A stretch of DNA of 64,000 nt from an uncultured Tateyamaria sp. (GTDB taxonomy: Bacteria; Pseudomonadota; Alphaproteobacteria; Rhodobacterales; Rhodobacteraceae), in the NCBI RefSeq assembly GCF_947503705.1, contig NZ_CANNES010000001.1, forward strand, positions 372,001 through 436,000, written 5' to 3'. The notes beneath the pieces are model-generated. The model worked only from the letters and a program-made list of their open reading frames with translations, made no database searches and was not told the DNA's origin. Numbering within the stretch: position 1 is the first letter of the stretch; each line of letters starts with the position of its first letter. Positions 55,434 through 64,000 of this stretch are shown here, one piece after another. The position numbers were made by a program, and so were the translations under genes.

Positions 55434-56288
55434 TCAGGCCCGCGACCAGGCGCGTTCGATAGCGCGGCGCAGGATAATGCCGGCCACGTGTTTCTTGAAT
55501 GCGACGGGGCCGCGGTTGTCTTCGCTGGGGTCGATGTCGCCCAGCATCGCGGCCATTGCGGCCTTAATCGCGCTATCGTCCACGGACGTGCCCACCAGCG
55601 CGTCACAGGCAGCTTGGGAATAGATCGGAGTATCGCTCAGGTTCGTCATGGCGATGGAAGCGGCGGCGCAAGTGCCCCCCTCATTTACGATCTGCACGGC
55701 GGCCGCGGCGGTGGCATAATCGCCAATCTTGCGCTTTTGCTTTTCGTAGGCGTGGCCGCCCTTGAGCAGCGGAATGGTAACGGCGGTCAGCACTTCCTCA
55801 TCCTCACGGGCGGTCATATAGGCCGCCTCGTAGAAGTCGCGCGCAGGCACGTCGCGGGTGCCATCCGCACCAATCAGGTGAAAGGTTGCATCGAGGCACT
55901 GCATCAAGCCCGGCATATCATTGCCCGGATCGCCATTGGCCACATTCCCGCCGACCGTGCCCATGTAACGGACTTGAGGATCAGCGATCTGCAATGCAGC
56001 CTCGCGCAGGATCGGGGCGGCAGTGGCCAAACCCTCGTGCGTTATGATGTCAGATTGAGTGACCATCGCGCCGATGCGAATGCTGTCTGTGCCGACCTCG
56101 ATATCCGAAAGGCCGCCCACGTCCTGAAGGTCGATCAGATGGGGCACGTCGGCCATGCGGAGCTTCATCATTGGGATCAGGCTGTGGCCGCCTGCCATGA
56201 CACGGGCCTCGTCGCCATGCTCTGCGAGCAGGGACAAAACACCCTCCATATCTTTGGGTCGATAATACTCAAATGCCGCTGGAATCAT
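55434..56288 (-). CDS. coxM: Carbon monoxide dehydrogenase FAD subunit CoxM
   Basis: The ATG at 56288 gives 284 residues. FAD-binding motifs are [20 protein letters not shown] and [18 protein letters not shown], typical of CoxM. It is the medium subunit that reduces quinones or downstream carriers. It is the first structural gene of the operon. The 113-base gap upstream, after the MHYT-LytTR gene, likely holds a promoter. Confidence 0.95.
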   Translation of the reverse strand: MIPAAFEYYRPKDMEGVLSLLAEHGDEARVMAGGHSLIPMMKLRMADVPHLIDLQDVGGLSDIEVGTDSIRIGAMVTQSDIITHEGLATAAPILREAALQIADPQVRYMGTVGGNVANGDPGNDMPGLMQCLDATFHLIGADGTRDVPARDFYEAAYMTAREDEEVLTAVTIPLLKGGHAYEKQKRKIGDYATAAAAVQIVNEGGTCAAASIAMTNLSDTPIYSQAACDALVGTSVDDSAIKAAMAAMLGDIDPSEDNRGPVAFKKHVAGIILRRAIERAWSRA

Positions 56289-56401
56289 CGGCTCTCCTCC
56301 CTGAAAGCGTGTATTCTTGCTACGGGGAGGCTGGCATGCCGTTGTATGCAGGGCTTGCGAAAACCCATGAAACACGGGGTTATTGCACGAAATGCGCCTG
56401 A

Positions 56402-57514
56402 TTAAGCACGAGTTGCGCCGACCGGCACCGAAAGGGCATCCTGCGTCGCCTTGAGCTTGGACCGGCTGACCGGTGCAGGCGGCAGGCTGTCCCCGTCAAA
56501 GAGGCAGCGGCCCTTGTCCTTGCTCCTCTCAAACCGGGCCACCTTGGCCGGATTGACCAAATAGCTGCGGTGGGTCTGCAAAAACCCGGCAGGCAACAAA
56601 CGCTTGGTTGCCTCGGTGATCGGCCAGACACAGAAAAGCCGATCATGGGGTGTATAGATCTGGGTGTAGTGCCCATCGGCCCGCACCAATGCCACATCAC
56701 CGGGCGCGACAAAAACCTTGCCGCCATCGCGTTCGCAAGGAATGTGCAAGGCGGGGGCTTCAACGTCGGCGACAGCAAGCGCAGTCGCGGGGCCGTCGGA
56801 GGCGGGCACAAGATAAGTGATGCTGACCCACAAGAACGCACCAAAGATCACAAAGCTGGAAAATATCACGCCCATCGCCAGGATCTCGTTGCTCATGGCG
56901 GGGCCAAATTCGGCAACGCGCGGCACAGACACAAATTGCGTTCCCGCCATTGCAAAAAAGTGCACCGAACAGACCGCCGCAGCAAAGCACAAGGTGCCCA
57001 ATAGGATGTTGCGGTTGGTCCGATGACCGTAGGCAACACCAAAGGCGAGCATGCAGAGCATGATGGCAACACCCCCGGACGCAAGAATGCCCACGGTCGT
57101 ATAAACGGCGCGGCACAGCTCAAGCCCCGCCATACCGATGTAATGCATCGCCAAAACGCCAACACCGACGATTGCACCCGCAGCCCCGATCACCCACGGC
57201 GTCCGTTCCGTGAAATGCAGCAGGATCAGCGCCGCCCCCACAATCAGGATTGCTGTCAAAGCGGACATCAACGTGACCGCCGCGTCATAGTAAAACAGAA
57301 CAGGCAGTTGCAGACCCAGCATCGCCACGAAATGCATCGACCAGATGCCCCCGCCCAGCGCGACAGAGGCCAGCGCCACCGACAGCTTTTTCTGGGTCAC
57401 GGACTTTTCGGACAGGTTCCGCGTCAGCGACAACCCAGTAAATCCTGCAACCAACGCAATGATGCAGGACATCACGACAAGGACCGTGTTGTGGTTAAAG
57501 TCTAGCGCCTCCAT
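56402..57514 (-). CDS. MHYT-LytTR membrane regulator (CoxC-like)
   Basis: The ATG at 57514 is chosen by comparison with other MHYT proteins; the ribosome-binding site is weak. The 370-residue protein has about seven membrane helices with MHYT motifs (MHFVAM, MHYIGM, VHFFAM). A C-terminal LytTR DNA-binding domain contains VFVAPGDVALVRADGHYTQI and TEATKRLLPAGFLQTHRSYL. This architecture is that of CoxC/CoxH proteins of CO oxidisers. MHYT domains are proposed to bind copper and sense O2, CO or NO. It lies directly upstream of coxM in the same direction. Confidence 0.9.
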   Translation of the reverse strand: MEALDFNHNTVLVVMSCIIALVAGFTGLSLTRNLSEKSVTQKKLSVALASVALGGGIWSMHFVAMLGLQLPVLFYYDAAVTLMSALTAILIVGAALILLHFTERTPWVIGAAGAIVGVGVLAMHYIGMAGLELCRAVYTTVGILASGGVAIMLCMLAFGVAYGHRTNRNILLGTLCFAAAVCSVHFFAMAGTQFVSVPRVAEFGPAMSNEILAMGVIFSSFVIFGAFLWVSITYLVPASDGPATALAVADVEAPALHIPCERDGGKVFVAPGDVALVRADGHYTQIYTPHDRLFCVWPITEATKRLLPAGFLQTHRSYLVNPAKVARFERSKDKGRCLFDGDSLPPAPVSRSKLKATQDALSVPVGATRA

Positions 57515-57571
57515 GCCCGCGAAAATGGCTAAAAAGGGTGGACTTGGCAATTTGCAATTTAGTGAGGGGCA

Positions 57572-57598
57572 GGATTGGGCGCATGCGTTTCCCAATCC
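57572..57598. promoter_or_regulatory. Perfect inverted repeat in the MHYT-LytTR / multicopper oxidase intergenic region
   Basis: GGATTGGG and CCCAATCC are separated by 11 bases. It lies 58 bases upstream of the MHYT-LytTR start and about 140 bases upstream of the multicopper oxidase start, in the 221-base divergent gap. It could be an operator or a hairpin in the regulator's leader. Confidence 0.4.
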
Positions 57599-57735
57599 GG
57601 ACAGCCGCAAACCTGCTTGGATAAATTTCCTTTTGAAGGCGGGGATTTGCCGGCTACGCTCACAACCACAGGTTTGTACGATTTTATTTTGGTACGTTTT
57701 GCTCGCAAGAGCACTCATGGAATTGGAATAGTTAT

Positions 57736-59712
57736 ATGAAGAGATTTTTGCGCCCCGGCGCTGCCTTCGCCCTTGGGCTCTTGGCCGCCACGACACTCAG
57801 TGCTCAGGACAATGCGCAGGTTGTGAACCCCCTATTGTTCAACGCGATACCGCTGGATCGCAGCGATTTTCGTCTGAAATCGGCACCCGCCGCGCCATTG
57901 GATCGGCGCACCTCGCGCGAGGTTCGGTTAGAGATGAACATCTCGTATCTCGACCGGGAGATTTTCAATCCCGTCTCAGGCGACTACGATCCTGTGCGCC
58001 TGCGCGGTTATTCCGATGCGCTGAACACCGGCACACCGTCATCGGCCCTTGTCGGCCCCACAATCGAAGTGTCGCCGGGCCAAACCGCGCGTATCAAGCT
58101 GAACAACAACATGCCGCCTGACGCGACTTGCAACATGGGCAAGGGCGGCAGCATTAACACGCCCCATTGCTTTAATGGCACCAACCTTCACACCCATGGC
58201 TTGTGGGTCAATCCAGCGGGCAATGGTGACAACGTCCTGATTTCGATCCGGCCTGGTGTGTCGTTCGAATACGAATACGCGATCCCTGACGATCATCCGG
58301 CGGGCACCTTCTGGTATCACCCGCATTTGCATGGCTCGACCGCGTTGCAGGTATCCAGCGGGATGTCTGGGGCCATCATAATCCGTGACAACCGCGCCCC
58401 TGTGCCCGACAGCGATGGCGGATTTGCCCGCACCGGCGATCTGGACCGGCTGTTGGTGAACGAGGATATGCAACCCATTCAGGACCGCGTTCTTGTCTTG
58501 CAGCAGATTCAATATGCTTGTCGCGACGCAGACGGCGCAATTCAGACCAATGCAGACGGCACCTATCGGTGCGACGAGGGCCAGGTGGGTGGCATCGAAG
58601 GCTATGACCAGTTTGGGCCCAACACATGGCCCACATCCGGGCGCTATACCTCGGTCAATGGCGAAGTGCTGGGCCGCTTGGCGGAGGCAACGGTTGGCGT
58701 GCCTGAACGCTGGCGCATGATCCATGCGGGCGTCCGCGACACCATCAACTTTGAGATCCGCCCCCGGATCGGCGACGGCCCCTTTCGCGGGATTGCGTCC
58801 GCAGACACCGATAGCTGGATCGAGGAAAATTGCGGCCCGGCCCTGAACTATCACGTGGTGGCACAGGACGGCCTGACCATGTCAGCGGCGCAGCAGCGCG
58901 ATCAGGCGATCCTGCAACCCGGCTACCGTGTGGACGCTTTGGTGACCTTTCCCGAGGCGGGTGAATACTGTGTGGTGGATGGCGATGCCCCGGCTGTGGC
59001 CAGCATCGGCACACCCGAACCCAGCCGCCGTTTGCTGGGCGTGGTAACAGCAACGGGTGATGCACCTGCGGGTGTGAGCGGCACGGAATGGTTGACCGAG
59101 TGGCTGATGGCCGCGGCGGCCCGAACCATGCCCGACGACGTGGTGGACCGTATTCAGGGCGACTTGGCGGATGGTTTGCGGCTGTCGGCCTTTGTGCCCC
59201 ATCCGGACGTGACCGACGATGAAGTGACTGGCTATCAGGAACTCGCCTTTAATATTGATCTGTCCCTGCCTGGTGCCGCCCTCTTTGAGATCGACGGCAA
59301 ACCCTATGATGCCAATCGCGTCGACCGGCTGTTGGCTCTGGGTGATGTTGAGGAGTGGACGCTGAAATCCGACTTTGACGGCCATCCGTTTCATATCCAC
59401 GTGAACCCGTTCCAAGTGGTCAAAATCCTCAACGCCGATGGGGTCGATGTCAGCGCATTGGGCAGCGACGACGGGGGCGATCCGCAATATGGCGGCCTCA
59501 AGGGCGTGTGGAAGGATACGCTTTGGGTCAAGAACACCGGCAAGACGGCTGACACGCAATACACCGTCGTCGTGCGTACCCGGTATCAGCGCTATATCGG
59601 TGAGTTCGTGCTGCACTGTCACATCCTGGATCACGAAGACCAGGGGATGATGCAAAACGTCAAGATTGCCTTGCCCGACGGCAGCGGCGGCGTGGCGATG
59701 GCCCACCACTAA
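57736..59712 (+). CDS. Secreted multicopper oxidase
   Basis: The 658-residue protein has a Sec signal peptide (MKRFLRPGAAFALGLLAATT, cut near LSAQ). Four copper-ligand blocks are visible: LHTHGLWV (about 151), FWYHPHLHGS (about 193), GHPFHIHVNPFQ and VLHCHILDHEDQGMM. These give the T1 and trinuclear T2/T3 sites. It would oxidise phenols, metal ions or related donors with O2 in the periplasm. It is followed by a terminator and then the tyrosinase gene. Confidence 0.92.
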   Translation: MKRFLRPGAAFALGLLAATTLSAQDNAQVVNPLLFNAIPLDRSDFRLKSAPAAPLDRRTSREVRLEMNISYLDREIFNPVSGDYDPVRLRGYSDALNTGTPSSALVGPTIEVSPGQTARIKLNNNMPPDATCNMGKGGSINTPHCFNGTNLHTHGLWVNPAGNGDNVLISIRPGVSFEYEYAIPDDHPAGTFWYHPHLHGSTALQVSSGMSGAIIIRDNRAPVPDSDGGFARTGDLDRLLVNEDMQPIQDRVLVLQQIQYACRDADGAIQTNADGTYRCDEGQVGGIEGYDQFGPNTWPTSGRYTSVNGEVLGRLAEATVGVPERWRMIHAGVRDTINFEIRPRIGDGPFRGIASADTDSWIEENCGPALNYHVVAQDGLTMSAAQQRDQAILQPGYRVDALVTFPEAGEYCVVDGDAPAVASIGTPEPSRRLLGVVTATGDAPAGVSGTEWLTEWLMAAAARTMPDDVVDRIQGDLADGLRLSAFVPHPDVTDDEVTGYQELAFNIDLSLPGAALFEIDGKPYDANRVDRLLALGDVEEWTLKSDFDGHPFHIHVNPFQVVKILNADGVDVSALGSDDGGDPQYGGLKGVWKDTLWVKNTGKTADTQYTVVVRTRYQRYIGEFVLHCHILDHEDQGMMQNVKIALPDGSGGVAMAHH

Positions 59713-59722
59713 GATACCGATT

Positions 59723-59750
59723 GGCCGGGCAGCATACGCGTTGCCCGGCC
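59723..59750 (+). terminator. Rho-independent-like terminator after multicopper oxidase
   Basis: The stem GGCCGGGCA/TGCCCGGCC encloses GCATACGCGT and is followed by CTTTCATTT. It separates the multicopper oxidase and tyrosinase genes, but partial read-through is possible. Confidence 0.7.
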
Positions 59751-59814
59751 CTTTCATTTCAGTCAGGCGCGGCATGATGCCGGGCCCCTTTTTCAAAAAT
59801 CAGAGAGCATTAGC

Positions 59815-61470
59815 ATGACCCATAGATCCATTTTTACTCCCTCGCGCCGAACCGTTCTGAAAACCGGGGCTGCCGCAGGCGTCGCCGCCTTTGCCCCCGC
59901 CATCCTCCGCGCCCAGGGCAAACGCGTGCGCAAGAACGTGGCGAGCCCCGAGGCGGCCAAGGACGTTCAAAGCTATAAGGATGCGGTGGCGGCGATGCTG
60001 AAACTGCCCGCTGACGATCCGCGCAACTGGTATCGGGTGGCCATGGTCCACCTTATGGATTGCCCGCATGGGAATTGGTGGTTCACCACCTGGCATCGCG
60101 GTTACTTGGGCTATTTCGAACAACTGTGCCGCGAGATGAGCGGGAACCACGACTTTATGCTGCCCTATTGGGATTGGACGGCAAGCCCGGACGTGCCCGA
60201 ACAGATGTTTGGCGCTGCCAATCCGCTGGACCCTGTGAACTATGTCATCGACGACAAGGGCACCTATGGGTACATCCCCGATTTTGCCACCTTTGAAAAT
60301 CAGGTTCGCGGGCCGATGGAAGCGCTGTGGAACGCCATGACGGTCGATCAAAAGACGGAACAGGCCAAGCGGATGAACCCGGATTTCAAAACGTTCTGGT
60401 CCGATCCCGCCAATGGGGCCGTCGCCTCGTTCCAGGTGCCGCATCATGCGCGGCTCGCCACGGCTGCCAATCCGTCGCTTGATGTGAATGCCCTGCCTTT
60501 GGTGACCCTCGACACGATCCTGAGCGCGCTGGCCCCCACCGATTTTGCGGGCGACGGCGTTACCTTTGAAAACGAGGTCACGAGCACGCACCAGGGTGCG
60601 CCGCATGGCTCCGCTTCGTTCAGCATGCTGTCGAACTCGCACAACAAGGTGCACAACAGCATCGGCGGTTATCTTTATGAGAAAAGCGAGGGTAACTACA
60701 GCTATGAGCCGCCTTACGGCCTGATGACGAACAACCTGTCGCCGCTTGATCCGGTGTTCTTCCTCCATCACGGCAACATTGACCGGCTGTGGGATGTCTG
60801 GACCCGCAAGCAAATTTCGATCGGCCAGCTGATCCGGCCCAATGACGACCTGATAGACGACTACAAGACCGAACCCTTCCTGTTTTTTGTTAATGGCAAG
60901 GGGGAGCAGGTAACAATGGACAACACCGCCTGGGATTACTTTGACATGGCGCGGTTCGACTACACCTACGAGCCCGGTTCGGGCGAAGAAGTGGTGCGCG
61001 CACCCGCCAGCAAGCTGGTCGCCCAGCGCAATGCAGGCAGTGCGACACTACCAGCGGGGGCCGCACTCGCCCTGAGGATTTCCGAAGGGCTGGCGCAGTC
61101 GGTCGAACAAGGACCGGCAGATGCCCAGCACTTTGCGCAGGTCACGTTCATCCCGCCCGCACAGGCGCAAGGTCAGGTGTTTCGCTTGTTCATCTCGCCC
61201 GAAGGCGCGGACGCCGATATGGACCCGAACGGGCCAGAATTTGCGGGCAGCTTCAGCTTTTTCGGCCAACCACATCACCCGGTGCCCACCACCTTCACCC
61301 TGCCTATCGACAAGACGCTGGACCAGATGCAGGAGAGCGGCGTGCTCGAACCTGGCGCGCCCATTGCCTTTACCCTGGTCATCGCAGGCAGCGGTACAGT
61401 GATCACCAGCGAGCGGACCGATGCAGGCCAGTTGCAATCGGTGGACGTGCAGGTCCTGTCGTCAAGCTAA
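59815..61470 (+). CDS. Tat-exported tyrosinase / polyphenol oxidase
   Basis: The 551-residue type-3 copper protein has a Tat signal (SRRTVLKTGAAAGVAAFAPA). The CuA site has H79, H85 and H94 (HLMDCPHGNWWFTTWHRGYL), with C83 placed as C-x-H for a thioether bridge. The CuB site uses SHNKVHNSIGG (H276, H280) and DPVFFLHHGNIDRLWDVW. A beta-rich C-terminal domain (about 400-551; FFGQPHHPVPTTFTLPIDKT) is present. It would hydroxylate or oxidise phenols in the periplasm. It is neighbour to the multicopper oxidase. Confidence 0.92.
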   Translation: MTHRSIFTPSRRTVLKTGAAAGVAAFAPAILRAQGKRVRKNVASPEAAKDVQSYKDAVAAMLKLPADDPRNWYRVAMVHLMDCPHGNWWFTTWHRGYLGYFEQLCREMSGNHDFMLPYWDWTASPDVPEQMFGAANPLDPVNYVIDDKGTYGYIPDFATFENQVRGPMEALWNAMTVDQKTEQAKRMNPDFKTFWSDPANGAVASFQVPHHARLATAANPSLDVNALPLVTLDTILSALAPTDFAGDGVTFENEVTSTHQGAPHGSASFSMLSNSHNKVHNSIGGYLYEKSEGNYSYEPPYGLMTNNLSPLDPVFFLHHGNIDRLWDVWTRKQISIGQLIRPNDDLIDDYKTEPFLFFVNGKGEQVTMDNTAWDYFDMARFDYTYEPGSGEEVVRAPASKLVAQRNAGSATLPAGAALALRISEGLAQSVEQGPADAQHFAQVTFIPPAQAQGQVFRLFISPEGADADMDPNGPEFAGSFSFFGQPHHPVPTTFTLPIDKTLDQMQESGVLEPGAPIAFTLVIAGSGTVITSERTDAGQLQSVDVQVLSSS

Positions 61471-61481
61471 CCAAAACAAAC

Positions 61482-61509
61482 CCTGCGGGCCTCAGAACCG
61501 GCCCGCAGG
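61482..61509. terminator. Strong hairpin after tyrosinase
   Basis: The stem CCTGCGGGCC/GGCCCGCAGG has an 8-base loop and begins 11 bases after the tyrosinase stop. There is no T run on the plus strand. The upstream CCAAAACAAA would give U-rich RNA only in the minus direction. The rest of the gap to 61658 shows no other clear feature. Confidence 0.65.
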
Positions 61510-61658
61510 CCCCCGGATACGTCACAAAGGGCGTGACAAAGGCAAGCGCAGCCTGTGTTTGCAACTGGACACCCATGACCCGCAACACTAGTTTGCGCCG
61601 CAACCTGCACCCCCCTTTCGGCTGCACGATCCGCAGCGCCATTTGAATAGTGTGAACC

Positions 61659-63512
61659 ATGACGCCTGATGACATCCGCAAAAGCTTTCTGGACGAGATG
61701 AAACAGCAAGGGTCCGTGCCGATCCCTGCCTCTAGCGTTGTGCCGGAAAATGATCCCAGCACCCTGTTTGTGGGCAGCGGCATGCAGCCCATGGTGCCTT
61801 ATCTGTTGGGCCTCGATCACCCGATGGGCAAGGATCTGGTCAACGTTCAACCCTGCATCCGCACCGGCGATATCGAGGAAGTGGGCGACCTAACCCACCT
61901 GACCTTCTTTGAGATGATCGGGCGTTGGGAACTGGGCGCTGACCCCGACACTTACAAGGCCCAGCAAATTCGCCGCGTGATGGAGTGGCAGGTCAACGTT
62001 CTGAACCTCGACCCCAACCGCCTGTCCGTTTCGATCCACGCGGGCAACCCCGACCTTGGCATTGATTTCGACAATGCGAGCCTCAAGGTCTGGAAAGAGT
62101 TCTTTGCCGCCCACGGTATCGACGCCAAGGTCGAAGACGAGCCGTTCAAATACGGCGCCTCACGCGGCGGGCGCATCTTTGTCTATGACGATGGCGAAAA
62201 CTGGTGGTCGCGCGCAGGCGTGCCCAGCAACATGCCCGTCGGTGAACCCGGCGGCCCCGACAGCGAAATGTTCTTTGACCACGATCCCGATGGCGACGTG
62301 ATGCTTCATCCCGCCGAAGGCGGTGACCGTTTCGTCGAGATCGGCAACAACGTCTTCATGTCCCACAAGCGGACTGAGGCGGGCTTTGAGCTTTTTGAGA
62401 AGCCCAACATCGACTATGGCGGGGGGCTAGAGCGTATTCTGGCCGCCGCCACCGGCGTTGCAGACGTCTATCGCTCGCCCTTCTTTACCGGGCCGATGGC
62501 TTGGCTCGAAGAGAACTCCGGCAAGACCTATGACGCAAATGCCCGCGCTTTCCGCATCGTGCTGGACCATTGCCGCGCAACCGTGTTCCTGCTGGCCAGC
62601 GGCGTGTACCCGTCCAACAAAGATGCCGGTTACGTCGTCCGCCGCCTGATCCGCCGCGCCGCGCGCGTGGGCCGGACCCTTGATTTCGAAGGGCCGTTCC
62701 TCGCCGAACTGGCCAAGGTGTTCATCGCGGAATCCGAAACCTACACCTTTGTGCAGGATGCCCGCGAACAGGTTCTGAACGCGCTGGAGCAGGAAGAGGC
62801 CCAGTTCCTCAAAACCCTGCGCAGCGGCGAACGGGAAATCCGCCGCTTCATGCAGAACGACGTGGTCACGGGCCGCGTGGCCTTCCACTTCTACGAGACC
62901 TACGGCTTCCCGCTGGAACTGACCAAAGAGCTGTTGGAAGAAGAGGGCAAAACGATTACCGAGCCAGAGGGCTTTGACATCGCCGCCAAGGAACACTCGG
63001 TCGCCAGTAAATCCGCATCGACTGCGAAATTCGCCGGCGGTCTGGGCGACAAGAGCGAAACGACAGTCTCGTTCCACACGGCCACGCACCTTTTGCTGGC
63101 GGGCTTGCGCGAAGTACTTGGTGACCACGTCCACCAGCGCGGCAGCAACATCACGCCAGAGCGTATCCGGTTCGATGTGTCGCACCCGCAAAAGATCACC
63201 AAGGACGAGTTGGCCGAAGTGGTCGAATTTGTGAACAAGGCAATCGCCGCCGAGGCGTCGGTGCACTCCTTCGAGATGGACAAGGAAGAGGCACGCGAGG
63301 CCGGGATCGAAGGCAGCTTTTGGGAGAAGTATCCCGAACGGGTTACGATTTACGAGATGAAGGATGCCGACGGCAACGTCTATAGCCGCGAGCTGTGCGG
63401 CGGCCCACACGCCAAAAACACAAAGGAACTGCAGCAATACGGCACCTTCAAAGTGCTGAAGGAAGAAAGCAGTTCTTCAGGCGTGCGTCGGATCAAGGCT
63501 GTCATCGCCTAG
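61659..63512 (+). CDS. Short alanyl-tRNA synthetase-like protein with editing domain
   Basis: The 617-residue protein has the class II catalytic core (LTFFEMIGRWELG; motif 3 GGGLERI at 254-260), the tRNA-recognition helices and the threonyl/alanyl editing domain. The zinc motifs are HTATH at 473-477 and C580/H584 in CGGPH. It ends right after the editing domain, lacking the C-Ala/DHHA1 part of full AlaRS (about 870 residues). The N-terminus (VNVQPCIRTGDIEEVGDLTH) differs from what I expect of Rhodobacteraceae alaS. It is therefore likely a second, divergent paralogue. Confidence 0.86.
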   Translation: MTPDDIRKSFLDEMKQQGSVPIPASSVVPENDPSTLFVGSGMQPMVPYLLGLDHPMGKDLVNVQPCIRTGDIEEVGDLTHLTFFEMIGRWELGADPDTYKAQQIRRVMEWQVNVLNLDPNRLSVSIHAGNPDLGIDFDNASLKVWKEFFAAHGIDAKVEDEPFKYGASRGGRIFVYDDGENWWSRAGVPSNMPVGEPGGPDSEMFFDHDPDGDVMLHPAEGGDRFVEIGNNVFMSHKRTEAGFELFEKPNIDYGGGLERILAAATGVADVYRSPFFTGPMAWLEENSGKTYDANARAFRIVLDHCRATVFLLASGVYPSNKDAGYVVRRLIRRAARVGRTLDFEGPFLAELAKVFIAESETYTFVQDAREQVLNALEQEEAQFLKTLRSGEREIRRFMQNDVVTGRVAFHFYETYGFPLELTKELLEEEGKTITEPEGFDIAAKEHSVASKSASTAKFAGGLGDKSETTVSFHTATHLLLAGLREVLGDHVHQRGSNITPERIRFDVSHPQKITKDELAEVVEFVNKAIAAEASVHSFEMDKEEAREAGIEGSFWEKYPERVTIYEMKDADGNVYSRELCGGPHAKNTKELQQYGTFKVLKEESSSSGVRRIKAVIA

Positions 63513-63540
63513 GCAACCGTCCTCTACATCAAGATTTGAA

Positions 63541-63572
63541 CGCCCCGTGCCACCCTGCACGGGGCGTTTTTT
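63541..63572 (+). terminator. Rho-independent terminator after AlaRS-like gene
   Basis: The 10-bp stem CGCCCCGTGC/GCACGGGGCG has a 6-base loop and is followed by TTTTTT. It is the clearest intrinsic terminator in the window and isolates the next gene. Confidence 0.9.
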
Positions 63573-63686
63573 GTTTGTGCTCACGCGAAAGCGTTACCGA
63601 ATTTACACATAGAGCGCATGTAGTGTAACATTTTGATTGAAGCGAATCTTCCACAGCCCTATCTTGCCGCCCAAGGGAGGACCGAC

Positions 63687-64000
63687 ATGGACGCTTGGAT
63701 TTGCGACGCGCAACGTACGCCGATTGGCCGCTATGGTGGCGCTTTGTCATCTGTGCGCACCGACGATCTGGCCGCTGCGCCCATTGCCGCACTGATGGCC
63801 CGCAACCCCGACGTCGATTGGTCCGCTCTTGATGACGTGATCATGGGCTGCGCCAATCAGGCGGGTGAAGACAACCGCAATGTGGCGCGCATGGCAGCCC
63901 TGTTGGCGGGCCTGCCCGTCGACGTGCCGGGGATCACGGTCAACCGCCTCTGCGCCTCTGGCCTTGATGCGGTCGGAATGGCTGCGCGCGGGATCAAGGC
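63687..64000 (+). CDS. pcaF: 3-oxoadipyl-CoA thiolase-like protein (partial, C-terminus off window)
   Basis: The first 104 codons are present, behind GGGAGGACCGAC. MDAWICDAQRTPIGRYGGAL, SSVRTDDLAAAPIAALMARN and the active-site cysteine C89 (ITVNRLCASGLDAVGMAARG) are those of the thiolase family. The opening closely resembles PcaF, which cleaves beta-ketoadipyl-CoA to succinyl-CoA and acetyl-CoA in aromatic catabolism. The neighbouring pca genes are outside the window, so a different acetyl-CoA acyltransferase is possible. Confidence 0.82.
   Translation, partial: MDAWICDAQRTPIGRYGGALSSVRTDDLAAAPIAALMARNPDVDWSALDDVIMGCANQAGEDNRNVARMAALLAGLPVDVPGITVNRLCASGLDAVGMAARGIK

Noticed and set aside
1-64000. 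tRNA, rRNA, CRISPR, IS element or prophage genes
   Set aside because: No cloverleaf-like intergenic segment, regularly spaced repeats, transposase or phage structural gene was seen by eye. A tRNAscan or Infernal run would be decisive.

Overview
The window is a stretch of chromosome from an alphaproteobacterium, most likely a marine member of the Roseobacter group (Rhodobacteraceae). The evidence is the FlaF/FlbT flagellar regulators, form I carbon monoxide dehydrogenase, an ArsJ-type arsenic operon, Hint-domain surface proteins, dense 4-nt gene overlaps and moderately high GC. I see no rRNA, tRNA, CRISPR array, insertion sequence or prophage, and no gap between genes longer than about 260 bases.

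Layout. (1) 1-11331 is a flagellar cluster. flgB-flgC-fliE-fliQ-flgF-flgG-flgA run leftward, with fliI divergent. A DUF1217 gene, flbT, flaF, flagellin, flgN and flgJ follow leftward, and fliK-flgD run rightward. (2) 11328-24975 is an amine uptake and catabolism region. It holds an amine-oxidase-like flavoprotein, a complete PotFGHI-type ABC transporter, an omega-aminotransferase, an ectoine-hydrolase-like M24 protein, and a second complete PotABCD-like transporter that includes a DUF1330 gene and a permease with a large inserted domain. (3) 25067-32416 is housekeeping: a lytic transglycosylase, a WYL regulator/GST pair, RNase R, a glycosyltransferase-like protein, a GNAT enzyme and dapE. (4) 32675-37894 carries two coupled Hint-domain proteins, dapD with a small partner, a LOG protein and a cytochrome c. 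(5) 37977-40706 has an SGNH hydrolase and three unrecognised genes. (6) 40778-45810 has rlmN, an AhpD-like protein, an IalB-like protein, an R. etli-type asparaginase, a YCII protein and serB. (7) 45933-49037 is an arsenic operon: an ArsR-arsenate reductase fusion, GAPDH and ArsJ. (8) 49040-57514 is a form I CO dehydrogenase operon, coxMSLDEF, a 33-codon ORF and coxG, preceded by a MHYT-LytTR membrane regulator. (9) 57736-63512 has a multicopper oxidase, a Tat-exported tyrosinase and a short alanyl-tRNA synthetase paralogue. The start of a pcaF-like thiolase closes the window.

How the parts work together. The amine region can import polyamine-like substrates and deaminate them. The cox operon supplies electrons from CO, with coxDEF and coxG as accessory genes. 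In the arsenic operon GAPDH would make 1-arseno-3-phosphoglycerate for export by ArsJ, while the regulator carries its own arsenate reductase domain. The least explained parts are the three-gene unknown locus at 38714-40706, the AlaRS-like gene at 61659-63512, the CC-ending mini-ORF in the cox operon and the Hint pair with a degenerate second copy.
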